Below, one piece after another: positions 40,636-53,647 of a stretch of 64,000 nucleotides of DNA. The stretch is taken from assembly GCA_963513935.1 (NCBI GenBank), contig OY740767.1, positions 81,022,060-81,086,059 of the forward strand, in the 5' to 3' direction. The notes beneath the pieces were generated by a model. It made no database searches, was not told the origin of the DNA, and was given only the letters and a program-made list of their open reading frames with translations. Both the position numbers and the translations under genes were made by a program. Within the stretch, counting starts at the first letter, position 1. Each line of letters begins with the position of its first letter. Source of the DNA: Aphrophora alni. Taxonomy: Eukaryota; Arthropoda; Insecta; Hemiptera; Aphrophoridae.

Positions 40636-43600
40636 TTTGTAATTAATTGTTAATTTGAATAATTTAAATACAAACATAATTTACATAAGAGATAAGAATG
40701 AGTATTATATTACAAAGATACATGTACAATAACTGTTTTTTTCTTCAATAAATACTTATTTTGTCAAAAAATAAAACAAACTCAAATGGAATACTCGATG
40801 TAAAAAAATTATTGTACCTTATTCTCCTATTATGTTTAAATTTATTTGGGAATGTGGATCGGTCAAAGTAGTTATCACTTCCAGCGTGTGGTTCTAAGCA
40901 CACCCAATTTTTATTTTTTTTTTTCCCATTATTATATACAATTTTGTAATAGATAATTCTCCGTAGACACATCTGGTGTATTTGTAATTAATGACAATCA
41001 AACTTTTATTAATGATAAACTTAAGTGACGCTAGTGAAGAGTTGTAGCAAATAATACTAATCTATTCAAAATTAAAGAATAGTTGTTTATATGTTTAAAT
41101 TGATCAGCAATGCTTACAATAAAGTCAACGTTTAGTAATTATATTTCGATAAAATCCATTTTATGTTACATCTGTTTCAAAATACAATGTACAAAAATGT
41201 AATATAAACAACTTTAAATATATAGAGATATTATTATTTTCTAAATTTGAATATTAATATAATATTAACATAAGAATATTAAATCTCTGAAAAAAAACCA
41301 TGTTAACGGATTTGGATATTTATAAACAAAGGAGTAAACATAAAACAAATGCAAATGGTATATTACGATTGTATGACGGATATACTTTGTTGAATTAATT
41401 TTGAATAGATAAAAAGCATAAGGATAATGAGTTCGGTAACGAATCAATAATAAATTAATTTAATAAGAGAGTGATATATTCTGGAAATGATATTACATAT
41501 ATTTTGATATTATAATCACTGTTATATTATTTACAAATTATATTTGATTTACAACATTAGTTTACAATAATCTCACCTCTATATTAAAATATTTCTAGGA
41601 ACAAACATCTACATACGTAATAGTTTTAAAGGATCTGTTTCAATGTTATCTAAACATAAGGTCTTATAAATATTAGTCATTTGTAATATGTAATTAACAT
41701 AAGTCAATCAAAATATAACTTATGTTTTAAATTTTTAGTAATATGATTATTACGTTTTGTTACTCTACGGGTTATAAGACATTAACATACGGGAAATTTA
41801 TATATTTTAAATTGTCGCATCATACACTAATTTTTAATAAATTTAAATAATTTAAAACTCCATAAATATATCTATCAGAAATCTGTGTACATTTCATTAA
41901 TATTGAAGTTATGTTGAAAAATATTAATTTACGAAATTTGTATTTTGTAATTATCAGAGTTACGGAGAAAATTTAATTAAGGTCATTATGAATTAACTGA
42001 AAGTATAATAAGGAAGGTGAAACAATATAAAAGTATACAAGAAAAAAGTGAAATGTAATGTAAATGATTTAACAAGAGACAGTAGACTATTGTCTAAATG
42101 TTACATGAATAATATTAAACATTTTAGAGGAATAGTCCTTTGATTTAAACTTTTTTTAAATTACATTTGAAGTCCAAAAAATAAAATAACCAAAGGTAAG
42201 ATAGGAAATGTTGTTAAGATGTATTAGGCAATCTTTGTAATCCTTAAGATTAAAACATTTAAATGTAAAAACCAGAATCCTGAGGATAAATATAAAATAA
42301 TAGAAAAACATTACTTAAAAGATTTATAAATATAAATTGTGGAAAAAATCCAAAGAATATAAGGTATATCTGTAATGAACGTATAATAATCAGGAAATAT
42401 TTAGGTTAATACCTGTAAATTGTATTGACTAAACATGGTTTCTCATGTGTAACGTGGAAATATATTTAAGTGAAACTTAACTTTACTCTCGAAAATGTCG
42501 CAAGAATGCATGAGATTTTAAAAATACTTTTTATAGTAAATTAGTTAATTCCTTAATATAGAATTAAATACCGGTAAATATATATAATTGTAGTTTATCG
42601 AATTTATTGTTCACTTTAATGTATTTTATAGTTAATTATGAAGACAAAGAATGTTAAGGGAAAACATATTGTGTAGAATTGCGTGAGTAATAAAAAAAAA
42701 TAATTGAAGTAAAGAGATCATGTGGAAAGATAAAGTAATAATCAAAACTTGAAGTCGTCTAACATGTTATATCATTTGGGATAATGCCAAATTTTTGGTA
42801 ATTGAACCATTTAAATTTAGTTTGAATGATAAAACTGAATAGTCTATAGTGTAAGGAAAGAGTAAATTATATTGTTTAAAGAAAACGAATATTGTGAATA
42901 GATAAATAAAGTATGCAAATATACTGTAATTTTCGAAGTGAAAATTATTTGTATGTAGACAAAAACATAATGTTATACCACATTTTATATTCCCAGATTT
43001 TTGGTGCGGTGTAAATATGTTAAAGTCTCAGATTTAATTAAGTAATATGTTAAGGTATGAATGAATGAGGTAAGAAGAAATAGAGATAGAAATATCCTTA
43101 TGAAGGACTACACCGCTTTAATCACAATATGTTTATGTCTACAAAAAAGTAGATACTTGTGTAGACTTTTGTTGTTGACTAGAAGGTAGATATAAAGGAT
43201 AATGAGCCTACAACCTAATATTTTCTTACCGGTTTATAGTTACTTATATCATGTAAACTATAGTAAAGCATTTAAGCCTATATTACTCCTATTACATGAT
43301 AAAATAATGTTATAAAATTTTGTATAAAGTTTTAGATGATTTTAAAATATTTTACGTGTGTTGCAATGGTATCGGTATGGTTTATTTATGTCCAAACTAT
43401 TAGGAATTTTAAGAAATACTTATTTTATATTCCTTCTGAACTATCGACGTTTCGTAGAGTAGTGTTTATTTTTCTTTTATTTGTAAATGTATCTCTCTTT
43501 TATTAAAGAATTTGCTTAATTGTTTAAGTCTTCAAAGTTAAATGATATTTTCAAATTAGATTATGTAGAGGATAGATTTGCTTTGCCCTTGAACGTTTGT

Positions 43601-44090
43601 AGTATGCGTTTAATTAAAAATGTCAAATATTGAGTTTACCTTAATAAAAGTTAGAGAGTTGTTGTTGAATAATATACAAGGGAAACCAAATATAACTGGA
43701 AAGATGTTTATTTAGACCACAATTACTTGTTGAAGCAAGATATTAAATTTTAGTCGAGTAAAAGTCAACAAACGTGATGGTCTACCAAAGTAATGCAATT
43801 AATTTCATTATATATTACATTAAACTTTTTAAATTGAACACGTGAATATATTTAGATTATAAATTTATTATTTATTTCTGACCACATCCAATTCAAATGT
43901 GGTTACTATATAACAATCTATACAATTGAACACTATTATTGAGATTAATTTCAATTTACAGAACTATAAGTATAATTTGACATAAATTAGTAATGTAAAA
44001 TCAATTGGAAGAAAACATACGATAAACAGACTATTTTATTTTTAAAAATTTGAAAAAAAGTTAAAAGTAGAATAATAAAAGTTGACTTAT

Positions 44091-44143
<53 letters not shown>

Positions 44144-44565
44144 ATTATTATTATTATTATTTTATTTAAAACTTTCTGAGTATTGCAATTGAAGAAGAAC
44201 AAAATATAATTTTCTTTTCTTCTCTTTCGATACCTGATAAGTTTTAATATATCTTCAGTTTCTTTAAAATTAAAAACTAGCACTATATGGTGCCTACAAA
44301 GACAATTAAAAAAAAAAATTAAGACGAACGATTGTACGAGAAATAATTATCATAATAATATTCTGTTCGGATGGACAATTGTCATTGTTCTTATCACAAT
44401 TGGTTATTGTATTTAATGTATTTAGTATAGTATAAAACGATTTGCATTATATATTGTATAAATGTATTGGTTCCTGAATGAAATAATTTAAATGAAGAAA
44501 CTATTAAAATTAATGTATTAATGAAAAATGAAAGAACACAAAATATACGTTTTTATGCGAGAGAA

Positions 44566-44571
<6 letters not shown>
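40636..44571. other. AT-rich span without recognisable gene
   Basis: Very AT-rich and gene-free by eye. It contains one TA/TTA microsatellite, listed separately. Confidence 0.65.
44093..44163. repeat. (TA)n-(TTA)n microsatellite
   Basis: About 46 bp of TA followed by eight TTA repeats. Confidence 0.95.

Positions 44572-44628
<57 letters not shown>
44572..44628. repeat. (GA)n microsatellite
   Basis: Uninterrupted GA over about 57 bp, ending 15 bp before a family A repeat. Confidence 0.95.
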
Positions 44629-44631
<3 letters not shown>

Positions 44632-44643
44632 AGTATACGTAAT

Positions 44644-44725
44644 GGTTGTCGGAACTTATTAGTCATGACATCAATCTATTTAGACAGCTAAACCAGTTCA
44701 ACCTGACCGATTACTGTTTTCATGA
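44644..44725 (+). repeat. Interspersed repeat family A, copy 2
   Basis: Contains GTCATGACATCAATCTATTT and AGACAGCTAAACCAG, matching copies at 30800 and 50605. Confidence 0.65.
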
Positions 44726-46533
44726 AACCTATCCATTGGCTTTAAAGTTTTCTTTAAAAGCAATAATTGATCTTAAAATCAGTGATAAAAGGATTGTTTT
44801 AAGACACAATGCCAGTTAAACATAAAGATGTTTTACCAAAAATCAACTCCTCATTCTACAAAATTGTACTAAATCATATAATTTCATATAGGGGATTTCA
44901 TAAAAGTCAATTTAAACCCAAATTTTTGTTGATGAAATTATTTTAGTTATTTAGGTAGATTTAAACCAATATACGAATACTATATGAATATCCCACTGGA
45001 TTACCAAATTTAGAGGATAACACCATCTTCTTCAAATCAAACTTCATTTTACGTATTCTCTCAACAAAAAGGGGTAGTCTTTGAACTTGTTCATCATTTC
45101 AATTGTTTGCCTGTTTTTAAATTGAAATTTGTGTTTTTAAGCGTTTTTGATTGACATAGAACACTTTTATTTAGATCTATCTTGGCATGTTAAATGACAC
45201 GATCTTTAGAGGCATGCCTGTTTGAGGGATTTGGATCTGAAGTCAAGGTAGTTTGATCAGCTAAAACAGTTAATCCAGCGGAATAATCATAGAGTGCATG
45301 ACAATAAATATAAATTCGGTAATTTACCTATTTACATGAATTGTATCTTAATGAGTAGTTACTAAGAATAACGATTTCTAAGAAATATGAAGTTTACTTA
45401 CTATACTCAGGTATAATTAGTTTCATAATTTCTCCTTACTTGTACGTATTTCTAAATAAATCACAAATATATTAATTACGTAGATACGTTAATATGTTTT
45501 TATTCTATATTATTTTTACTTATTTATCAACAATTAATTGTTATACATAATAATATTCAAAAAGGAAATGAATGTTTTAAATATTTTCACAATTTGTAAT
45601 TTCTATCAATCTATTAAATCGTCATGAGAAATGCCATTATTGTTTATATTAATGGAGTTTCGTCTTGTTTTGTTAATTTATTGAACAGTATTCTCTTAGA
45701 TGTTAATTTAATCCTCATTTCCAAATTTCCTAATTTCGTTTTTAATTCAGAACTATAAAAAGTCATCTAAATCAGATATTCTAAACGCAAATGACATAAT
45801 AACACAAATTGTAATGGGCTGTCTACAAGTAGAAACATTTATCATTCAACTAAAATAGGTAGTATTTGATCGTAATAATGAAATTGGGACCAACCAAGCA
45901 TTTATATTGAGGCCATTAGGCCTACAAATTGAATACTTTATTTTAAAAAATATAATAAAGTAATTGTTAGATCTATAAATAATAAATTTCATCTGAAATT
46001 GTTAAGTTTTATTATGATATTATAATATCTGCAGATATATCATACTTTACATGTTGTTTCCTGCAAAGAAATCAGATTATAGAGTTATAGGAAAAGTTAG
46101 GTCCTTAATACCAAAATTAATGTTGAACGTATATAAGTTGTATATAAGTTTATAAATTCAACATAATATTGAAATTGAATAAAACAAAATAAAAAATTTA
46201 ATTAAATATCAATTACAACAGTCAATGTTACTCAATAATATAAATCGATAATGGAATAATGAAAGCAATAATGAACGTTAATATTAAATTTATTATTTTG
46301 AAAATAAGGAATAACCAGCCCTACTTATAATGTATTTTTATATAAAGACTAGAAAATGTATAGGCGTTGAAATCTGTACGTATTTATAAGAAGGAACAAA
46401 CACATTTAATTTCCCGCAATTTATTTTAATGTTACAATGTCAGCAGTTGATATCTGTAAAAAATACATGATTTTCTACCTGAGTTGGATCAGTGCAGAAG
46501 TCATTTTAGGTAATAAATAGTAGTCCAAGGAAC
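44726..46533. other. AT-rich span without recognisable gene
   Basis: No protein-like open frame and no recognised element. The part at 45000-45300 is slightly GC-richer. Confidence 0.6.
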
Positions 46534-47186
46534 TGTTAGGAATGGCTCCTCTAAACTGCCTGGGTTCTTTGACTTTCAAACAAATCAGTGGTTTGGCTTA
46601 TAATTAATCTTTATTAATAACACAAATTTATATCTATCTTTCATACAATTTAATACAATACAAAAAGAATACACATTAATAAAATAGTGGGATCAATATC
46701 AAAAGTAAAACACGTTATTATCTCTATGATAATACAATATCCACAATTATTTAAACAATATCCAAAACTAAATATTCATCACACAAAACCCAGAATTATT
46801 CTAATAATTATTACTTTTTGTTTAATTGAAATGACTGAGATTACAAGTGACTTTATATTGTAATGCTTCCTTACCTTGTAGAGTCTCAATTTTGGTCAGT
46901 CTCTTTCTAGTCCTTTAGTTCGGAATCAAACTCCCGGTGCTGTCTTCTTCAACCACGGCTAGCTACACAGCCGGATCTTCTAACCTTAAAAGACCCCCTC
47001 TAGTTGGTGCCAGCCGCTTATATATCTTTCATTGCTCGTGGTGTTCTACTTCAGATGCAAGTCAAGCATTTCAACACTTTTTCACTTCTTTCACAATAGT
47101 TGGGACATTCTGAGTGTCATATGTTTATTACATTGTATGATTACAATAATAATTATAAATTACATTAAATAAATATATTTCTAACA
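46534..47186 (-). mobile_element. Probable solo LTR of a retrotransposon
   Basis: On the minus strand the segment starts TGTTAGAAAT and ends ATTCCTAACA, giving the short inverted TG...CA termini of an LTR. In the expected order follow a TATA box (TATATAA, 47034-47028), a GC-richer stretch typical of the start of R, and a polyadenylation signal (AATAAA, 46615-46610). Length is 653 bp. No internal gag or pol flanks it, so it would be a solo LTR left by recombination between the two LTRs of a full element. The flanks give at most GAAC/TAAC as target duplication, not an exact match. An alternative is a promoter and first exon of a gene: ACAAG followed by GTAAGG at about 46876 resembles a splice donor. 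Confidence 0.55.
47028..47034 (-). promoter_or_regulatory. TATA box in the putative solo LTR
   Basis: TATATAA, followed on the minus strand by the GC-richer GCGGCTGGCACC where transcription would be expected to begin. Confidence 0.5.
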
Positions 47187-47208
47187 TAACGCAGACTCAA
47201 TGATGTTT

Positions 47209-47355
47209 ACTCACATCACGTCCTGGAATCTCAATGCAATATGTGTAAATTAGGCTGTTTGGGTTCTTCATTAATAGTTTCCATTGTTAAACGGCTTTAT
47301 TTCATGTAACAAAACAATAATGACAACTAAAGACTATGAATTATAATTCTTTATC
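47209..47355 (+). repeat. Interspersed repeat family B, copy 2
   Basis: Collinear with 31153-31285; see that entry. It starts 22 bp from the edge of the solo LTR. Confidence 0.6.
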
Positions 47356-50039
47356 GGTACATGTTAACCATTGAATTACTTTAATTTTTAAAGTAAAATA
47401 GTGACTTCAAATCTTGCCCTATATTTACAATGGATATGAGTATAAATAGAAACATTATAAATGATGCATTTTAATCGATAGTTTGTTTTACTTTGAATAC
47501 TTTAAACACAAATTTATTTCAAGTGTTACTTACGCAATTCTTTATTAAGTTGAAAACACAGACATCACTGCTATTTTGATTTTAGCAATATTATAGATAT
47601 TCAGTCAACTCTACTCAGATATTTAAATGGTCTTCTATCTTAATAGTGTAACATAAAACCATTTCAAAGAGCGACACAAATATAGAAACACACGAGTAAA
47701 ATAAGTATACGTTAAGGATTTTTATTTAATCTTACTATTAGATATATTATACTGCTCTCAAAGAAGAACATATATTGTGATGTTTAATAATTTAAAATAT
47801 GTTATACTGTATTATCTTATTATCAACATTACAAAATAATTCTATGTATTTAATCCTGTTTTCATAAAAATGGCGTTCAAAATAAAATAATTTAGGATGT
47901 AAAAGTTCCACTTACTTAAAGCTTCTGAGATTTACTTCATGATTATATAAATTTTTAAATCAATATTTGTTTGTAATAACACTTATTTACAACACAAAAT
48001 AAATCTTAAAATAGTATCGTAAATTGTTCATATTATGAAAGTGAGGTTTACAACCCATCTCCCAAATACATATTTCTGTGTAAGCTAGGTCACCCACTAA
48101 AGGAACGTTATCTACAAAGATTAGACATGTTCTAATCAAATTCTCAACGAGATTCAAAAAGTAATGTATGAAGAGTTTTGAAGAGTTCTCTTTTTATACA
48201 ATTAATTACATTTTGTATTCCCAGTTTGTTTATTTTTAGTCATATCAAATTGTAGTCATAACCTTTAATGAAATGTAGAGTAATGCGATAAATCAGTAAT
48301 GGTATTTCCTAAGGATGACTTAGAGGCAAATATGTAGATATGATTGACAGATATATTGTTCTATACAGATCGTTTGACAAAGTAATACCGTTGTCAACAA
48401 GTGGACATTTTGTAAATATAGTTGTGTTAGACACAGAAAATTGAATCTGTTTACTTGAATATTTTATTGAACTTTAAACATATTTGTCGCATCCTCTTAT
48501 GTTCGTAAGTGTTGTTGTTTCTTTTATCCAGAAACGTAAGTTATTAAAATATTGCTCTATGGGGGTATAAACTAAAAATGTTTTAAGCTTATTAAATATT
48601 CAAACACATAGTAATTAACATTTAAACATTCATAAAAAGTATATTATTGTCTGCAACTTAATAGAATCATGGAACATAACTGTATCGTAATCCAATTTTA
48701 ACATTAATAACGTTGACACTACTTTACAAGTATTTTATTTAGTTTAAATGAAAAAATAAAAAATCATTGGTTTTACTGATATTAATATAGCAATTGACTG
48801 CAATTAAATACACATCAATTTGTACCGTGTTTCAATTTCTTTTTATTTAAATTTGCATATATGCGTTACGGCCAAAACACAGTACATAATAATAAGATTT
48901 TCGAATAATTGTTCACGATATTAATAATATTTTAGTTGGCATTAAATACCTTTACTTTATAATTACTAATATGCAATTTAATAACCTACTCTTATTTGTT
49001 TTTTTTTCGAAAATTCGCAAATAATGTACTTTTCAAGAAATTTAAATATACGATAGTTTATTAATAATGTACTGTAACTACATTATAATAACAGAGTACA
49101 ATATCACAATTCAAATTTAGATATCTAAAACTTTTTTTTCTATTTTTAATTTCTTTTAGTTGATAAATTACGACTATATTTTGCAGCATTGCAGCTAAAG
49201 GGTTTTATTTTATTATATTAATATTAATTAAGTAGGTTTATGCTTTTAAGACAAAGGAGAATGCCAATTTTGTTACGTTAATTTTATAAAGTTACAAATT
49301 TGTAGTGAGTAAAACTTTACTGTATGGTTACAATTTAAAACGAAAATTAAATTATTTTATTAAGACTTTGAAAAAATATTTTGAATCCTATTGCACATTC
49401 AAAAATGGTAAGTTAAATCCAATATTAGTAGGACTTAAAAACAATAACTTTGTCCCGCTTGATAATGAATATAACTGAATAATGCTGAGAAATAAAATCA
49501 GTACCAAAACCGTACTATGTTATAAATATAACTTATTTTTAATAAGTCCAATAATACAACTATCTAATAAATATGAATAAATAAACAATCACATTTTACA
49601 ATGTTATCTGAAAATTAAATTATTCGCTGAAATTTCAAATGGGGTCTATAAACCGTTAAACCCTGTTGCGTACCCCATTAAATATACTTATAAAGAACAA
49701 TCTTAAATATAATACCATTGTAAGTGAAAAGTATAATTATTGGAGTTTCAGGCAAGTACGTATCAACTTGTTAGAGTATTCAATAATCAATTTTAAAATA
49801 TGAAAATAGATTATTTTACTATATGTTTTGCCATATTGCTAAACAATATGATGATATATTTTATTTATTATATTATAGTATGAACATTTTATAGTCATGC
49901 AATGTTGTAATAGGATGTCAAATTTAATAAACAGTACCTATTAAATTATTTATATGATTGAACAATAATCAATAAAACAATAAATCACCTTCACACTTAC
50001 ACCAGTTGTTGTACGATGTAAATTTGTTATTTCTTAATT
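47356..50039. other. AT-rich span without recognisable gene
   Basis: Nothing recognised; chance frames only. Confidence 0.65.
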
Positions 50040-50319
50040 TCAATGAGCTGCCATTTTGTACTGGGTTGAGATAGAAAGCTCTAGTTTCCACTGTTCTTCT
50101 TCTTTAATCAAGGACATTAAAATGAGGTGTCACTTAATGGGTCTTTATATTTAAAAATTTTGAGCTGCCCCCCAAAAATCCCATTTTGGGGAAATGGTCA
50201 AAGTTGTAATAGTAGCTAAAAAATTTAACTTTTATTTCCTAGAAAGGTGTTCTGAGTTTCATTTTTCTATCTTTATCCATTTAAAATTTAACAGGGTGTA
50301 TCCATACTTTTGACTCACA
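50040..50319 (-). repeat. Interspersed element with ACAGGGTGT-type end
   Basis: A GC-richer block containing TGCCATTTTGTA and a perfect 8-bp hairpin CCCCAAAA/TTTTGGGG (50170-50191), and closing with AACAGGGTGTATCC then CTTTTGACTCACACTATA. The end motif resembles the ends of the elements at 13.8, 16.2 and 53.1 kb. No open frame of note. It stops at the edge of a (TA)n tract, a common insertion context for such elements. Confidence 0.5.
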
Positions 50320-50330
50320 CTATATATATA

Positions 50331-50396
<66 letters not shown>
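50320..50396. repeat. (TA)n microsatellite
   Basis: TA run with one early interruption (TAACTA). Confidence 0.95.
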
Positions 50397-50397
<1 letters not shown>

Positions 50398-50604
50398 GTA
50401 TCTGTTTTAATTCATACCTTAATAGAGACCAGTGTAGCTGGAATGAAGAAAAACTTCTGTAAAAACAATGAAAAAAGTGGCAATATACACAAAACCCATT
50501 ATATCCAGCCCAGTTTGTATTCATGTTATGTATTAGAAAGACATTACAGAGACCTACTGAAGAGAGTGAGCATCTCTACTAGTCCTTCAACCAATGTTTA
50601 CCGA

Positions 50605-50685
50605 AGTTGTAACTTAATTGTCACTGTCATCAATCTATTTAGACGGCTCCACAACACTTCAACTAGAGCGATTGCTATTTTAATT
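50605..50685 (+). repeat. Interspersed repeat family A, copy 3
   Basis: Contains TGTCATCAATCTATTTAGAC and GCGATTGCT, collinear with the other two family A copies but more diverged. Confidence 0.6.
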
Positions 50686-53087
50686 TAACCCTGACATCTG
50701 TTTTGTCCATACACTTAAAGAGCATCGAGAATTTATTTCTCCCAAACTGAAACAGAATTAGGTCGCATGCGAATTCGGAAATCGAGTAAATCATAGTGAT
50801 TAAATTATAATGGCTAAAAACGTGACTGCCTCGTACAAAACAATCAATAAACTTGAGGCAAATTAGGACCGACAATTCTCACAAAACAAATAAACAGAAA
50901 ATTAGTCGATTTATAAAATAATTTGAAACGAATACCATATCTTTAGATTGGTCAGACAAAACACACTTTTCAAATAAAGTTTAAGGAACATTTATCTCTC
51001 ACTACTGAACCCCACAAAAGTAAGTTAAGCATAACACCTTATCCGTACGTATACACATAACAGATTTCAATAAAAACCTTAACATAGTACATTTGTGAAA
51101 GACGCTTCATGATCGCCTTAAAAGAGTACGAGATTTTCAATGCTGTAAAAATTAGTCCCCATATGTACTAAATGACCAGCTGACCTCTGAATCAAACATA
51201 ATATTTATTCAACGTGATCTTTAAGACACAAAGAAAGGAACGAAATTAATACCCTAATCAAGAAACGACAAGAATGGTCGATTTGCCTTCTGTATCAACT
51301 AGGGGGTCAATTGTGCTCGCTATTTAATACAATAATGTGTATTAAATGTTTAAACCCGTTAACAACCTATACATGGACTGATTTATTATTGATATATTAA
51401 GTGTTTTTGTGATGTATGTTTTGACTTGAAGATACGCGAATGCTACAAACCGTTGCATTATTTTTAATGAAGATCTTGACAAAAAAGGATTATTTAAACT
51501 TACCAATAAAAGGTAGAGTGAAATTGGGAAAAAACTATATTTGTTTGGTTGGCAAAGTTCCTACTGTATAAAAAAAAAATAAAATTATAATAATAATAAT
51601 AATAAAATTAGGATATTTGACATAACGTTGATACCATACCTAAACGTCAATAAGTAGCTACATAATTTTATACTATCGGTAGGCTAAGAAAAATAATTTC
51701 AACATATTCAGTTTAAAAATCGTATTGTGACATATCTTTAATCGGATGAGTTCAACAGGTCAGCATTTGTGTAAAATAATTATATTTTTTTCTAAAATCA
51801 ATATGTAACCATTAACACTGATACAGTAATAAGATTAAAGTGATGGGATTCTAATGGTGCCTAAGGACGAAGTAAAGACAATTTATGGAGATAGAAGTGG
51901 CAGCAATATATCGTCCTTTACAGCATCGGTGACAATCTAATACCATTCTCAACCATTGACCATGACCTGCAACAACGTTGTTTTTATATATGAAAGTATT
52001 TACTATTGACGTTATTATAAATTGTTTTTTATACTATTATATATTTCAATTGTTTTACAACACTGTAATATTGTTTTTGGCCGTTACTATTATGCAACTA
52101 ACCAAAGATATACTTGTTACATCAGTCAACCAATACACAGTCTTACATAAATTATCATTTTCTGTCAAAAATACCATATGTTTTCTGAGATGTATACATG
52201 TTTCACTAGCAACCTTCTTAAGTCTAAATATTTTTTTTCCCTTTCTTTGTCAACAAAAAGGAAAACAATACATATATGACTGTATTAGTATAATTTATAT
52301 TCAGTATACAATTAAAATTAATTCTTTCACCATATACTAATACTAATACTAATACTAATACACCATTTTTCTACTGGTAATTTAAGTCACTTAAAATTTT
52401 GAAAAATATGAAGCATTCCTAATACCTATTTGAAAGTTAACACTACCTTACATTTTGAAGTGCAACAATGTGTCTAATTTTTCCTTCTGCTAGAAAGTTA
52501 TAAATAGAAACCAGGAGTGGTATTGTTAACAATGATAGGAGGATAACTGACTTTTACAATTATTCTTTATAATTTTTTCTTTCCATTTGAAGCAATAAAG
52601 ACTACTTTATCAAACAAACATTTCATTTTTTAAGAACCTGGAGATAATTAAATCAATTCCTCTTAGGAATATATTTTAGTGAAGTAAATTATCAAGCATT
52701 ATTATATAGAAGTATACTATATACTTCTATCAACATTAGTAAACCACAAAGATATTTATTAAAGATGTTTGGAAAATTTTTTGTTATGTATATATATTAT
52801 AAGTTACGGTAAAAAATATGCCTTAGTATGTAGTTTATTGGAACCTTTTAGAAGTGAATAAAGACAATCAACATAATGTTTTCTATAGGTAACGCTGCAT
52901 TGTACAGTAAATTCTTTGCTTGCTCTAATCCCATACATCTAAAGACAATAGTTTATACGTTAAAATAGTTATTTGTTTAAATTTTATTAAATTTAGAGAA
53001 AATTAGACCAGTTTATAATAAATACATTTTATTTATAAAACCAAATATTCTTTTTATTAGACATTTCTGTTATGAGACAGAACTAAC
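50686..53087. other. AT-rich span without recognisable gene
   Basis: The 120-codon open frame at 51978-52340 is Phe/Ile/Tyr-rich and looks like chance. The stretch at 51000-51320 is GC-richer but has no open frame. A small ACTAAT tandem repeat is listed separately. Confidence 0.55.
52333..52361. repeat. (ACTAAT)n hexanucleotide repeat, about 4.5 copies
   Basis: Perfect tandem ATACTA/ACTAAT units over 29 bp. Confidence 0.9.
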
Positions 53088-53440
53088 CTTATATACAAGG
53101 TGGGTGGAAAGTATGAGAACGGCTTAACATGTCGTATATAAGGGAAATTTGCTGGTAGATGTGATTGAGAAACCTACTCCATTAAAAAATACTATTTTAT
53201 TATCATTTCAAACATTTGGTCTGTCATATTATATCCTCCATTTTGAATTTTTTTTTAATGGGAAGGTGTTCAGGTGATACATAATTTTAATGTAGAATTT
53301 TACGACAAAATCAATGGTGAAAACCGCACTACCATATCTCAAACCGTTTACCCAATTCTAAACATTTCATTCAATAGAAAAATAAAATTAGGTACATTAA
53401 ACTTCTGACTTTGTAGCATTCAGAAAAATCAACTTACCTT
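53088..53440. repeat. Interspersed element beginning TATACAAGGTGGGTGG
   Basis: The start (53091-53106) resembles TATACAGGGTG ends elsewhere in the window. Inside are CCATTTTGAA and AAACCGCACTACCATATCTC, which recall the CCATTTTG and AAACCGCTTTCAAATATCTC blocks of the 282-bp array. It probably belongs to the same broad class of non-coding repeats. The right limit is uncertain. Confidence 0.45.
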
Positions 53441-53613
53441 TCGCCTAGGCTAAATAAATCTGTACTTAAATTAACAACCGTCAACCCCTTGCCTAGTCTA
53501 CTCCGTCCTTGATTAGTGACGCAGCGCAGCGACCCACAGTCAAAACAATCACCTGAGTACTCTTCCCCTCTCTCTTACGGACAAAAGTCCAGTTTTACCG
53601 TTATGATATACAG

Positions 53614-53647
53614 TCAGTTCCGTTCTACCTTCTAGAAAATGGAGTCG
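53614..53647 (+). promoter_or_regulatory. Initiator plus DPE core promoter
   Basis: TCAGTT at 53614-53619 matches the arthropod initiator, with the +1 A at 53616. Exactly at +28 to +32 lies AGTCG (53643-53647), which fits the downstream promoter element consensus RGWYV. The spacing is the one required for DPE function. No TATA box lies at -30, as expected for this promoter type. The motifs are short, so chance is possible, but the spacing and the GC-richer surroundings support it. Confidence 0.4.

Noticed and set aside
51978..52340. 120-codon plus-strand open frame with several hydrophobic stretches
   Set aside because: Composition is Phe, Ile, Tyr, Leu and Asn, as expected from AT-rich DNA; no motif, no promoter, and it ends in the ACTAAT repeat region.
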